A stretch of DNA of 42,379 nt from JBGTLW01 sp041743835 (GCA_041743835.1 JBGTLW010000190.1:1-42379); one strand, 5' to 3'. Positions 1 to 7,978 are shown, counted from the first letter of the stretch. Program-made: numbers and translations. The notes: generated by a model not told the origin, from the letters alone.

Positions 1-1020
1 TCTGCGGCGGCGATGGCGGCGGACTTTGCCGCGGCGTCGCTGGGCACCGACACCGGTGGGTCGATCCGCCAGCCCGCGGCATTGTGCGGGATTGTGGGCA
101 TGAAGCCCACCTATGGCCGCATCTCCCGGTGGGGGCTGGTCGCGTTCGCGTCGTCGCTCGATCAGGTCGGGCCATTCACCCGCACCGTCGCCGACACCGC
201 CCTGCTGCTTTCGGTGATGATGGGCCACGACCCATTGGACTCCACCTGTGCCGCGATCCACGTGCCCAGCGACCTGGCGGACGTGGACACCCCGCCACAC
301 AGCAACGGCCGGCCGCTGCGCATCGGGATCGCCCGGCAGTACCTGCTCGAGGGTGCAAACGATGCCGCCACCACACAGGCGACCGATGAAGCCATCGCCA
401 TCTACCGCGACGCGGGGGCTGAGGTTGTCCAGGTCGATCTGCCGCACACGGAGTACGGCATCCCGGTGTATTACATCGTCGCGACCGCGGAGGCCTCATC
501 GAACCTCGCGCGGTTTGATGGGGTTCACTTCGGCCACCGAACCAAAGAGGCGGAGGACCTGTTTGACCTCTACGCCCGCAGCCGGGCCGAGGGCTTCGGC
601 GACGAGGTGCAGCGGCGGATCATGCTCGGGACGTATGCCCTGTCATCGGGCTACTACGACGCGTACTACCTTCAGGCGCTCAAGGTCCGCCGATTGATCA
701 AGAACGACTTCGATGAGGCGTTCAAGAGCTGCGATGCGATACTCTGCCCCACCACCACCGGGCCGGCATTCAAGATCGGCGAGAAGGCGGCCGACCCGCT
801 GAGCATGTACCTCAACGACATCTACACCGTCAACGCCAACCTCGCGGGGATCCCCGGCATCTCGCTGCCCGGGGGCTTCGCACAGGTCGATGGCAAACGC
901 CTGCCTGTCGGGGTGCAACTCATCGGACCGGCTTTCGATGAGCAACGCCTCCTCCGCATCGCCCGCATCTACGAACGTGGGACCGACCACTGGAACCAGC
1001 GCCCCCCGCTGCCCGCATAG
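1..1020 (+). CDS. gatA: Glutamyl-tRNA(Gln)/aspartyl-tRNA(Asn) amidotransferase subunit A, 3' part
   Basis: This is the C-terminal 339 residues of the GatA amidase, cut by the window edge. GatA is the glutaminase subunit of GatCAB, which converts Glu-tRNA(Gln) (or Asp-tRNA(Asn)) to the amide form in the cytoplasm. The reading frame is open from base 1 and begins SAAA, the end of the amidase-signature SGGSAAA motif. GTDTGGSIRQPA follows and carries the serine nucleophile of the Ser-cisSer-Lys triad at codon 21 of the window. The catalytic lysine and the first serine lie upstream, outside the window. The C-terminal part (NANLAGIPGISLPGG, PVGVQLIGP) is typical of full-length GatA, so nothing suggests truncation at the 3' end. 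Internal ATG codons (such as base 13) are not starts. Confidence 0.97.
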   Translation, partial: SAAAMAADFAAASLGTDTGGSIRQPAALCGIVGMKPTYGRISRWGLVAFASSLDQVGPFTRTVADTALLLSVMMGHDPLDSTCAAIHVPSDLADVDTPPHSNGRPLRIGIARQYLLEGANDAATTQATDEAIAIYRDAGAEVVQVDLPHTEYGIPVYYIVATAEASSNLARFDGVHFGHRTKEAEDLFDLYARSRAEGFGDEVQRRIMLGTYALSSGYYDAYYLQALKVRRLIKNDFDEAFKSCDAILCPTTTGPAFKIGEKAADPLSMYLNDIYTVNANLAGIPGISLPGGFAQVDGKRLPVGVQLIGPAFDEQRLLRIARIYERGTDHWNQRPPLPA

Positions 1021-1049
1021 CCCGCTCCGCTTGAATCACACCCGACCAG

Positions 1050-1083
1050 TTCACCACCTACACGAATTCACCACCTACGCGAA
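1050..1083. repeat. Tandem 17-bp direct repeat upstream of the ROK kinase
   Basis: Two adjacent 17-bp copies (TTCACCACCTACACGAA at 1050-1066 and the same with one A-to-G change at 1067-1083) fill part of the 138-bp gap between gatA and the ROK kinase. The surrounding stretch is A/C-rich on the plus strand. No Shine-Dalgarno sequence is visible before the kinase ATG at 1159. The repeat could be a pair of binding sites or simple duplication; the sequence alone does not say which. Confidence 0.7.
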
Positions 1084-1158
1084 CCAACCGGAGCGACGGC
1101 AACCACAACAACCCGGAACCCAGATCGTCAGGCACGACAAACCCGCGAGAATAAAACT

Positions 1159-2124
1159 ATGGGCAAACAAGACCAACACTACATCGGCATCGACCTTGGG
1201 GGGACAAACATCCAGGCTGGCGTGATGGTCGGCAACGGCAAGCTGCTTGCCAGCGACAGCGTGAAAACCAAGGCTAACGAGGGCTCCGAAGCCGTGCTCG
1301 GCCGGATCGAGAAGGTGGTCAACAAAATCACCGAGTCTGCGGGCCTGACTCGCAAGGACATCGCGGGGCTGGGCATCGGGGCACCCGGTGCCATCAATGT
1401 AAAAACCGGCGTGGTCATCAAGGCGGTCAACCTCGGCTGGAAGGATTTCCCCCTGGCCAAGACGCTCAAGCAGATGCTCAACATCCCCGTGCTGGTGGAC
1501 AACGATGTCAACGTCGGCACGTGGGGCGCGTATCGCGCGGGCGCGGCACAGAAGTTCAACAACGTGCTGGGCGTCTTTGTGGGCACGGGCATCGGCGGCG
1601 GGCTGGTGCTCGAGGGCAAGCTCTTCCACGGCTACCACATGACCGCGGGGGAGATCGGCCACACCGTCATCAACGCCGATGCCCGGCTCGGCAGGTGTAC
1701 GCTGGAGAACCTCGCCAGCCGCACCAACATCGCCAACCTGCTCACCGCCCTGATCCAGGCCAGCCATCCAAGCGACATCACGGAGATCACCGGGGGCGAC
1801 CTCACGAAGATCCGCTCCAAGGTGCTCGCCAAGGCGTTCGAACAGAACGACGAGCTCACACGCCAGGTCATCGCGGACGCGGCACACTACATCGGCGTCG
1901 CCATCGCCAACACCGTGACGATGCTCAGCCTGGAGGCGGCGGTGGTGGGCGGCGGGGTCACCGAGGCGCTGGGCAAGCCCTTCGTGCAGATGATCGAACA
2001 GTCGTACCGCAAGCACGTCTTCCCGTCTGAATTAGCCCAGTGCCCCATCGTCGCCAGCATCCTGGGGGACACCGCAGGGGTTATCGGTGCGGCATGGTTG
2101 GCTCGTGACCTGCTGGACAGTTGA
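1159..2124 (+). CDS. ROK family sugar kinase, probable glucokinase
   Basis: A 321-residue ROK protein, the usual length for bacterial ROK glucokinases, which phosphorylate glucose with ATP in the cytoplasm. The phosphate-binding motif DLGGTN is at residues 12-17. The catalytic aspartate lies in DNDVN (D116), a second glycine-rich ATP motif GTGIGGG is at 142-148, and GEIGH (164-168) supplies the sugar- and zinc-binding Glu/His. The CxCGxxGCxE zinc motif that normally follows is missing: only C180 remains, in a shortened loop (ARLGRCTLENLASR). Family membership is clear, but glucose as substrate is inferred from overall similarity, and a regulator-type ROK protein is excluded because there is no N-terminal HTH. 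The gene stands alone, 138 bp after gatA, with pgi elsewhere in the window. Confidence 0.88.
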   Translation: MGKQDQHYIGIDLGGTNIQAGVMVGNGKLLASDSVKTKANEGSEAVLGRIEKVVNKITESAGLTRKDIAGLGIGAPGAINVKTGVVIKAVNLGWKDFPLAKTLKQMLNIPVLVDNDVNVGTWGAYRAGAAQKFNNVLGVFVGTGIGGGLVLEGKLFHGYHMTAGEIGHTVINADARLGRCTLENLASRTNIANLLTALIQASHPSDITEITGGDLTKIRSKVLAKAFEQNDELTRQVIADAAHYIGVAIANTVTMLSLEAAVVGGGVTEALGKPFVQMIEQSYRKHVFPSELAQCPIVASILGDTAGVIGAAWLARDLLDS

Positions 2125-2209
2125 GCCTTTCCATCATAGGCTTTACAAATCGCTCATCCGGTGCGGTCAGCGAATCGACCCATAAACATGGCCCTGCGGA
2201 ACATTTGTC

Positions 2210-2238
2210 TTGAATTCGCAACCGTTTTGACGTACAAC
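2210..2238 (+). promoter_or_regulatory. Candidate sigma-70 promoter for a small RNA
   Basis: TTGAAT at 2210-2215 and TACAAC at 2233-2238 are separated by 17 bp, which is the optimal spacing, and lie in an AT-richer island inside GC-rich DNA. The predicted transcript would begin near 2245 and run into the strong terminator at 2303-2336. The match is good at -35 (5 of 6) and moderate at -10 (4 of 6), so this is a proposal only. Confidence 0.4.
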
Positions 2239-2244
2239 ACACAT

Positions 2245-2336
2245 GGCTTGACCAACCAGTTGATCAGGGGCCCCTCTACTTCACACCGCTTTCTCCCCTC
2301 CGCCCCGTTGTCGCTTCGGCGGCAGCGGGGTTTTTT
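2245..2336 (+). ncRNA. Candidate small RNA of about 90 nt between the ROK kinase and pntAA
   Basis: The kinase ends at 2124, yet a perfect intrinsic terminator sits almost 180 bp further on, preceded by a plausible promoter at 2210-2238. The stretch between has no convincing protein. The transcript would carry an unpaired pyrimidine-rich segment (TTTCTCCCCTCCG, about 2290-2302) just before the terminator hairpin. C-rich single-stranded loops of this kind are used by several Gram-positive sRNAs to pair with Shine-Dalgarno sequences. An alternative is that this is simply a long 3' untranslated region of the kinase mRNA. I do not recognise it as a known RNA family. Confidence 0.35.
2303..2336 (+). 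terminator. Rho-independent terminator with UUCG tetraloop
   Basis: A 12-bp stem (left arm 2303-2314, right arm 2319-2330, with two G-U pairs) closes a C(UUCG)G tetraloop at 2315-2318. It is followed directly by six T residues at 2331-2336. This is a textbook intrinsic terminator for plus-strand transcription. It separates the kinase (and the candidate sRNA) from the transhydrogenase operon. Confidence 0.93.
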
Positions 2337-2339
2337 GTG

Positions 2340-2419
2340 CTACCCCACCGCCTCGCAACCCCACCCCATTCGAGGGTCCACAGCCGGCCGGGACTGCGCA
2401 ACCGTGGGGTATGGGGTAG
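2340..2419 (+). promoter_or_regulatory. Inverted-repeat leader upstream of pntAA
   Basis: TACCCCAC at 2341-2348 pairs perfectly with GTGGGGTA at 2404-2411. An overlapping alternative, CTACCCCA at 2340-2347, pairs with TGGGGTAG at 2412-2419. Two mutually exclusive pairings of one left arm with two right arms are the geometry expected of a switching leader, but low-complexity C/G runs could give the same picture by chance. An 8-bp palindrome CTACGTAG follows at 2457-2464, 19 bases before the pntAA start. No strong promoter or Shine-Dalgarno site is visible. Confidence 0.3.
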
Positions 2420-2483
2420 TTAAACGCACGCGCAAACTGCTAAACTAGCCTCGGCTCTACGTAGATCATCTTGGACGCGCGAC

Positions 2484-3662
2484 ATGAAGATCGTGATCCC
2501 CAGACAGCAAGGCGATGAGCCGCGTGCTCCGATCACCCCCGATGCGGTGAAGAAGCTCTGCGCGCTGGGTGCGACGGTTGCGGTCGAGCCGGGTGTCGGC
2601 CTCGGTGCGCATCTAGCTGACCAGTCGTATGTCGATGCGGGGGCCACGCTCATCAGCAGCGGTGAAGACGCGTGGGGTGAAGCAACCGGGGCGGATGTGA
2701 TCGTGACGCTCGCGCCGCCGACGCCCACACAGGCCGGAGCGCTGGGCAAGGGCACGGTGCTGGTTGGCATGCTCTCGCCGTTGTCGCAGCCGGACCTTGT
2801 GCGCGTGCTGGTCGAGCGTCAGGTCACCGCGATCTCGCTGGAGTTCCTGCCGCGCATCACCCGCGCGCAGGCGATGGATGTTCTGTCCAGCCAGGCGAAC
2901 ATGGCGGGTTACAAAGCGGTGCTGCTCGGCGCGAACTACTGCGCGAAGATGTTTCCCATGATGATCACAGCCGCGGGGACGCTCGCCCCCGCCAAGTGCT
3001 TTGTGATCGGCGCGGGGGTCGCGGGCTTGCAGGCGATCGCCACCGCGAAGCGGCTGGGCGCGATTGTCGAGGCGTTCGACGTCCGTGCCGCGACAAAGGA
3101 GCAGGTCCAGTCGCTGGGCGCCCGCTTCATCGAATTGCCCACCTCGAAACAGGACGACGCCGCCACCGGCGGCTACGCCAGAGAACTCACGGACGCAGAA
3201 CGCCAGCAGCAGACCGACCTGATGGCCAAGCACGTCATCAGCGCCGATGTCGTGGTCACGACCGCGGCACTCTTCGGCAAGGCCCCGCCGATGCTGATCC
3301 CCGCTGGCGTCGTGGCGCAGATGTCGCCGGGCGCTGTGCTCGTGGATATCGCCGCGTCCCCGGAGCACGGCCGGGGCAACTGCGAACTGACACGACCGGG
3401 CGAGGTTTACACGACCGAGCGCGGCGTCACCCTCGTCGGCACGCTGAACCTCCCCGGCGCGGTCCCTATCCACGCATCGCAGGCATACGCCAACAACATC
3501 CTCAGCCTGCTCAACGCGCTCATCACACAAGAGAGCCAAGGCGAGGCCAAAGCCCCGGTGCTGCGGATCAACCTTGAGGACGAGATACAGAAGGGCGCGG
3601 TCATCATCCATGCCGGGCATATTGTCAACGAACTGGTCAGGCAGTCCATCGAAGGAGCGTAG
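2484..3662 (+). CDS. pntAA: NAD(P) transhydrogenase subunit alpha part 1, NAD(H)-binding
   Basis: A 392-residue protein corresponding to domain I of the proton-translocating transhydrogenase, which uses the proton gradient to reduce NADP+ with NADH. The N-terminal alanine-dehydrogenase/PNT domain is recognisable from the start (residues 1-140). The Rossmann motif GAGVAGLQA lies near residues 175-183 and binds NAD(H) outside the membrane on the cytoplasmic face. The membrane part found in the E. coli-type fused PntA is absent and is encoded separately by the next gene, so this is the three-subunit (Rhodospirillum-type) arrangement. The stop lies two bases before the next ATG, implying translational coupling. 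The ATG at 2484 has no clear Shine-Dalgarno sequence. Confidence 0.96.
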   Translation: MKIVIPRQQGDEPRAPITPDAVKKLCALGATVAVEPGVGLGAHLADQSYVDAGATLISSGEDAWGEATGADVIVTLAPPTPTQAGALGKGTVLVGMLSPLSQPDLVRVLVERQVTAISLEFLPRITRAQAMDVLSSQANMAGYKAVLLGANYCAKMFPMMITAAGTLAPAKCFVIGAGVAGLQAIATAKRLGAIVEAFDVRAATKEQVQSLGARFIELPTSKQDDAATGGYARELTDAERQQQTDLMAKHVISADVVVTTAALFGKAPPMLIPAGVVAQMSPGAVLVDIAASPEHGRGNCELTRPGEVYTTERGVTLVGTLNLPGAVPIHASQAYANNILSLLNALITQESQGEAKAPVLRINLEDEIQKGAVIIHAGHIVNELVRQSIEGA

Positions 3663-3664
3663 TC

Positions 3665-3955
3665 ATGGCTTCGCTGTTTGTCATCAGTCTGGTGGTGTTT
3701 GTGCTGGCCATGTTCCTTGGCCGCGAGCTGATTACCAAGGTTCCCGCGACGCTGCACACACCGCTGATGTCCGGGTCCAACGCGATCTCGGGTATCACGC
3801 TGGTCGGGGCGTTGATGTGCAGCTTTCAGGAATCACTCTTTGCCTTCGGTGCGGTGCTGGGGTTCTTCGCGATCGTGGCGGCGACGGTCAACGTGGTGGG
3901 CGGATACCTGGTGACCAACCGCATGTTGCAGATGTTCAAGGAGAAGAAGGACTAA
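3665..3955 (+). CDS. pntAB: NAD(P) transhydrogenase subunit alpha part 2, membrane subunit
   Basis: A 96-residue, strongly hydrophobic protein with about three membrane segments (roughly residues 2-18, 40-58 and 62-82). It matches the small membrane subunit of split transhydrogenases, which together with PntB forms the proton channel (domain II). The motif HTPLMSGSNAISGI near residues 31-44 is characteristic of this subunit. The start is fixed by a strong AAGGAG at 3652-3657, seven bases before the ATG and inside the end of pntAA. It is the middle gene of the pntAA-pntAB-pntB operon. Confidence 0.96.
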   Translation: MASLFVISLVVFVLAMFLGRELITKVPATLHTPLMSGSNAISGITLVGALMCSFQESLFAFGAVLGFFAIVAATVNVVGGYLVTNRMLQMFKEKKD

Positions 3956-4002
3956 CCCCTGTTTAGCCGGTGGGACGCCCGCCGCTGGACGGAGACCGTG
4001 TC

Positions 4003-5487
4003 ATGCCCATGTTTGCCGTGACTTCTCAACTCGGGATCGACCTGCTCAACGTCGCGTACCTGATCGCGGCGGTGCTGTTCATCCTCGGGCTCAAAGGGCT
4101 GGGCAAGGTGAAGACCGCCCGCCGGGGCAACGCGTTGTCTGCGCTGGGCATGCTCGTGGCCGCGGTCGCCACGTTTTTTCATCTCACGGGGGGTACCGCG
4201 ATCAGCCTGTTGTGGGTGATCCCCGCGCTGCTGCTGGGTGCTGCGATCGGCACCGTCATGGCGGTCAAGGTAAAGATGACGGGCATGCCGCAGATGGTGG
4301 GCCTGCTCAACGGGTTCGGCGGTCTCGCGTCGCTGCTCGTGGCGACCGGGGACTACGCCAACTCCTGGCGGAAGATCTGGTTGATCGAGGAGAGCCATCT
4401 GCTGGTCGCACATGCCATCGACCACCTGTTTTCATGGGACGGCCAGGCTGCGGTGGGCCTCGCGACGCTCATCGGCGGGGTCACATTCACCGGGTCGATC
4501 ATGGCGTTTGGAAAGTTGCAGGGCACACGCTGGGCGCCGGACCATGCCGTGCAGTTCCCGGGGCAGAAGGCGGTCATCGCGGCGTTGCTGGCCTTGTCGC
4601 TGCTGTTGACGCTGGTGCTGATGGTCTGGCCTGGCGCGGGGTGGGCGTTGCTGCTCATCGCGCTGCTGGCGCTGGTGCTGGGTGTGCTGCTGGTGGTGGG
4701 GATTGGTGGCGGGGACATGCCGGTGGTCATCGCCCTGCTCAATGCGTACTCGGGCCTTGCCGCGTCGATGGCGGGCTTCGCGCTGGGGAACTTTGCCCTC
4801 ATCATCACCGGCGCGCTGGTGGGCGCCTCGGGGCTCATCCTCACCTCCATCATGTGCAAGGCGATGAACCGCTCGCTGGCCAACGTGCTCTTCGGCGGCG
4901 TGGGCGCGGCCCCATCGGGCGGCGGGCACACCAGCGGCACGGCAGGCAGTGGCGGCACGCACCGCGCCTTCTCAGCAGAAGACGCGGCCCTGGTCATGGA
5001 AGCGTCGCAGAGCATCATCATCGTGCCCGGCTACGGCATGGCGGTGGCGCAGGCGCAGCACGCGGTCAAGGAACTGGCCGACGAACTGCACAAGCGTGGC
5101 AAGGTCGTGCAGTACGCGATCCACCCCGTCGCGGGTCGGATGCCAGGGCACATGAACGTGTTGCTGGCCGAGGCCGGTGTGGCGTATGACACGCTGCTGG
5201 ACCTCGAGCACGCCAACCCGCAACTCGCGATGGCCGACGTCGCGCTGGTTATCGGGGCCAATGACGTAACCAACCCAGCCGCCCGATACGACACCGGATC
5301 ACCGATCTACGGCATGCCCATCCTCGATGTGGACAAGGCCCGGCAGGTGTTCGTCATCAAACGCTCGATGAGCCCCGGCTTCGCAGGCATCCAGAACCAG
5401 CTCTACTTCACCCCCAACTGCGGCATGATCTTCGGCGACGCGAAGAAGATCGTCACGGAACTGATGAACGAACTGGAACAGATTTGA
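4003..5487 (+). CDS. pntB: NAD(P) transhydrogenase subunit beta
   Basis: A 494-residue subunit that carries most of the membrane channel (about nine hydrophobic segments up to residue 300) and the C-terminal NADP(H)-binding domain III. Domain III shows GYGMAVAQAQ (NADP-binding loop), HPVAGRMPGHMNVLLAEA and IGANDVTNPAA, all diagnostic of PntB. The two regions are joined by a Gly/Ser/Thr-rich linker near residues 303-322 that looks flexible. I prefer the ATG at 4003 because GGAG at 3991-3994 lies eight bases upstream. An in-frame GTG at 3970 would add eleven residues with no homologous look. The gene follows pntAB by 47 bases and completes the operon. Confidence 0.96.
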   Translation: MPMFAVTSQLGIDLLNVAYLIAAVLFILGLKGLGKVKTARRGNALSALGMLVAAVATFFHLTGGTAISLLWVIPALLLGAAIGTVMAVKVKMTGMPQMVGLLNGFGGLASLLVATGDYANSWRKIWLIEESHLLVAHAIDHLFSWDGQAAVGLATLIGGVTFTGSIMAFGKLQGTRWAPDHAVQFPGQKAVIAALLALSLLLTLVLMVWPGAGWALLLIALLALVLGVLLVVGIGGGDMPVVIALLNAYSGLAASMAGFALGNFALIITGALVGASGLILTSIMCKAMNRSLANVLFGGVGAAPSGGGHTSGTAGSGGTHRAFSAEDAALVMEASQSIIIVPGYGMAVAQAQHAVKELADELHKRGKVVQYAIHPVAGRMPGHMNVLLAEAGVAYDTLLDLEHANPQLAMADVALVIGANDVTNPAARYDTGSPIYGMPILDVDKARQVFVIKRSMSPGFAGIQNQLYFTPNCGMIFGDAKKIVTELMNELEQI

Positions 5488-5529
5488 GCCCGCCTCGCGG
5501 TGCGGCAGTCGTCATTTAGCGATCTTTGC

Positions 5530-6483
5530 ATGAAACACATCGTCATCGCCGGCGGCAGCGGGTTCCTCGGGCGTCGCTTGGCGCGGGAGCTGCTCGCGCG
5601 CGGCGACCGCGTCACCGTGCTAGGCCGAGATGGGACACCTCCGAGCAACCTCCCGCGGGGTACTCACTGGCAGCGTTGGGATGCGAAGATGCTCGGCGAC
5701 TGGTCGGCTGTGCTGGATGGTGCGGACGCCATCGTGAATCTCGTCGGACGCAGCGTCGATTGCCAAAAGACAGTCGAGAACCAGCGTGTCATCCTCGAAT
5801 CGCGCGTTGATTCCTGCCGGGTTCTCGGTGAGGCTGTGCGTGCGGTCCACAAGCCACCGCTGGTCTGGGTGCAATCCGCAACAGCCCACATCATTGGTGA
5901 CCCCGTTCCCCGCGACACGATCTGCGACGAATCGACCCCGGCGGGTCCGATGCACGAGATGGCCCCACGTGTGGGCGTGGCGTGGGAGGCGGCATTCCAT
6001 GAAGCGAAGTTGCCCCTGCAACGCGGCATCGTGATGCGCATCAGCTTCGTGCTCGGGCGGGACGGCGGAGCGATGCAACGCCTAAGCACGCTGACGCGCT
6101 GGGGGCTGGGCGGGACGGTCGGCCGGGGGGATCAGTGGATGTCGTGGATCCACGAGGACGACCTGGCTCGGCTGATGATCGCGGCGATCGACGATGCCGC
6201 ATACGAAGGCGTGTACATGGTCACCGCTCCACACCCTGTCACCAACCGCGAGTTCATGCGTGCGATGCGTAAGGCATACGCACGGCCCTGGTCCCCACCC
6301 GCGATGGCGTTTGCCGTTCGGTTGGCTGCACGATTCTTGCTTGACACGGATCCAGAGCTTGCGTTGCTAGGGCGGCGTTGCGTACCAACTCGGTTGCTTT
6401 CGGAAACGAAATTCGAGTTCGCCTATACGGAATTGGGGCCTGCATTAGCCGACCTGACGCATCGCCCGGTGGGCGACGGCTAA
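5530..6483 (+). CDS. TIGR01777-type NAD(P)-dependent epimerase (YfcH-like)
   Basis: A 317-residue atypical short-chain dehydrogenase of the TIGR01777/YfcH (SDR39U) family. The cofactor motif GGSGFLG is at residues 8-14 and NLVGRSVD marks the second strand region. SWIHEDDLARL is the usual family motif, and the C-terminal part (about residues 240-310) corresponds to the small DUF1731 domain. The substrate of this family is unknown, so no pathway is assigned. ATG 5530 is chosen because the protein aligns from MKHIVIAGGSG; an upstream in-frame GTG at 5500 adds ten unrelated residues. It lies 42 bp after pntB in the same direction and may be co-transcribed. Confidence 0.9.
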   Translation: MKHIVIAGGSGFLGRRLARELLARGDRVTVLGRDGTPPSNLPRGTHWQRWDAKMLGDWSAVLDGADAIVNLVGRSVDCQKTVENQRVILESRVDSCRVLGEAVRAVHKPPLVWVQSATAHIIGDPVPRDTICDESTPAGPMHEMAPRVGVAWEAAFHEAKLPLQRGIVMRISFVLGRDGGAMQRLSTLTRWGLGGTVGRGDQWMSWIHEDDLARLMIAAIDDAAYEGVYMVTAPHPVTNREFMRAMRKAYARPWSPPAMAFAVRLAARFLLDTDPELALLGRRCVPTRLLSETKFEFAYTELGPALADLTHRPVGDG

Positions 6484-6489
6484 ACGGGG

Positions 6490-6729
6490 TTAGTGGCCGC
6501 CGCAGACACCGCCGCAGCAGCCTCCCCCGCCGCCGGTCATGGGTAGGCCGCAGGCTCCGGCATCCGCTGCGCCTGCGCTGCCGGGGGCGGCGTTGAACAG
6601 GCTGAACACCCGTTTGGTCTGCGCGTGGCCACACTTCTCGCAGGATTGCGGCTGGTCGGCATCCGCGATGCGGCGGATGGCTTCGGTCGTATGCTGACAC
6701 TTGGCGCAGGTGTATTCGTAAACAGGCAT
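6490..6729 (-). CDS. FmdB family zinc-ribbon protein
   Basis: A 79-residue protein starting MPVYEYTCAKC, the signature of the FmdB/CxxC_CxxC_SSSS regulatory zinc-ribbon family. Four cysteines form the ribbon (CAKC near residues 8-11 and CEKC near 30-33), and a phenylalanine-rich turn (VFSLFN) follows. The tail is Gly/Cys-rich (GGGGGCCGGVCGGH), common in the family. FmdB was linked to formamidase expression in one organism, but its general role is not established. The start at 6729 fits the family; an in-frame upstream ATG at 6759 would add ten residues. It converges with the epimerase gene six bases away. Confidence 0.9.
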   Translation of the reverse strand: MPVYEYTCAKCQHTTEAIRRIADADQPQSCEKCGHAQTKRVFSLFNAAPGSAGAADAGACGLPMTGGGGGCCGGVCGGH

Positions 6730-6785
6730 GGCAGTTCCACGATGGAGGATCGGGTGCAACGAATGCGTTATGTTATCCCAATTGT

Positions 6786-6814
6786 TTAGCCGCGGGGGTC
6801 AGCCCGCGCTCCCA
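6786..6814. repeat. REP-like palindrome, copy A
   Basis: CGCGGG (6791-6796) pairs with CCCGCG (6803-6808) around GGTCAG, with flanking TTTAGC on the left and CTCC on the right. Nearly the same element occurs inverted at 34703-34731 (TTTAGC, GCGGG, GTCAG, CCCGCG, TTCC in the same order on the minus strand). Both are in intergenic DNA, so I read them as members of one dispersed family. This copy lies between the divergent fmdB-type and DUF4432 genes. Confidence 0.6.
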
Positions 6815-6859
6815 CGCCGCCCAACACCGCATCTCCCACCACCCCAACCCAAAACCGCC

Positions 6860-7978
6860 ATGCCCACTCCCCCCACCCAAACCCCTGCAACCAACCGCTT
6901 CGAGTGCATCCACCAGATCGGCGGCATCCGCACCGGGGCGATCGACCACCCCCAGCCTGCGGGCGGCCAATCGTGCAGGGTGGCGTGGGTCAACACCGGG
7001 GCGGGCCTGAGTTTCACGGTCGCACTGGATCGCGGCGGCGACATCGTGGACGCCAGCTACCTCGGCAAGAGCCTGGCCTACCTCTCGCCCAACGGCTACA
7101 AGCCGCCCAGCCACGCGTACCACCACGGGGTGGAGTGGCTGACGTCCTGGCCCGGCGGGCTGGTGACGACGTGCGGGCCGGTACACATCGGCGCACCAAG
7201 GGGCAGCGGCGTGCCCGACCGCTACAACTCCCTGCACGGCCACTACGCGAACACCCCCGCCGCTATCGAATCGATCATCAACCCCGACCCATCGCGCAAG
7301 CGCTACGACATACGGCTGGACCTGGTCGTCCGTTGCACCACGATGTTTGGCCCCAATGTGGAGGTCCGCCGAGCGATCGCCTGCACGCTGGGTGAGCCGA
7401 GCATCCAGATCAGCGACCGCGTGACCAACCTCAGCGATGCGCCAGTCCCCCACCATTGGCTGTACCACGTCAACCTCGGCTACCCGCTGCTCGATGAGGG
7501 TGCGCGGCTGATTTACGGTGGGAGCTATGACTGGCACTGGGACACGGCCGAGCCACCGAGCCCGCGCCCCAGCGCCCGGACATTCGCGGCATACAAGACG
7601 GTGCCAGCGCCGATGGCGACGCACGCGGCCGACGGGCAGCGGGGTGTGGTCGTGGTGCCTAAAGCCACGCGCGGTGTGGTGACCTGCGGGCTGGTCAACC
7701 GCGCGGCCGACCTTGGCCTGATGCTCCGCTACCCCGCAAAGCAGTTGCCCCGGCTGGCGAACTGGCAGAAGTTTGGGCCGGGCGGGTGTTACGTGACGGG
7801 CATTGAACCCTTCGCCGGGTCGCTGCAATGGGACGGCAACGACACGCACCCCGGCACGAAGTCAAAGCTGCGGCCGGGGCAGTCGGCGTCATACGACCTC
7901 ACCCTCACCGCTTTGCACGGCCAGGCTGCGCTGGGCGCGCTGATGAAGCACGACGCGGGGATTGGTTCGGGCGCTTAG
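6860..7978 (+). CDS. DUF4432 family protein, aldose-1-epimerase-like fold
   Basis: A 372-residue cytoplasmic protein of the DUF4432 family, related to aldose 1-epimerases. Visible hallmarks are the early DRGGDIVDASYLG segment (about residues 55-67, the DRG(M)-rich family start), GLVTTCGPVH (about 104-113), a conserved LHGH (about 128-131) and WLYHVNLGYPLLDEGA (about 200-215), which carries the His-x-N motif. The family is thought to bind or isomerise sugars; the substrate is not known here. ATG 6860 is used because the sequence before it is proline-rich and of low complexity. No Shine-Dalgarno sequence is seen. Its stop codon overlaps the stop of the convergent next gene by four bases. Confidence 0.8.
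   Translation: MPTPPTQTPATNRFECIHQIGGIRTGAIDHPQPAGGQSCRVAWVNTGAGLSFTVALDRGGDIVDASYLGKSLAYLSPNGYKPPSHAYHHGVEWLTSWPGGLVTTCGPVHIGAPRGSGVPDRYNSLHGHYANTPAAIESIINPDPSRKRYDIRLDLVVRCTTMFGPNVEVRRAIACTLGEPSIQISDRVTNLSDAPVPHHWLYHVNLGYPLLDEGARLIYGGSYDWHWDTAEPPSPRPSARTFAAYKTVPAPMATHAADGQRGVVVVPKATRGVVTCGLVNRAADLGLMLRYPAKQLPRLANWQKFGPGGCYVTGIEPFAGSLQWDGNDTHPGTKSKLRPGQSASYDLTLTALHGQAALGALMKHDAGIGSGA

Noticed and set aside
1021..1158. A tRNA or other structured RNA in the gatA-kinase gap
   Set aside because: No cloverleaf-like pairing or T-loop consensus was found, and the stretch is poor in complementary segments.
2161..2448. A 95-codon plus-strand open frame after the ROK kinase
   Set aside because: It runs straight through a perfect intrinsic terminator, has no ribosome-binding site and its protein has no sensible features.
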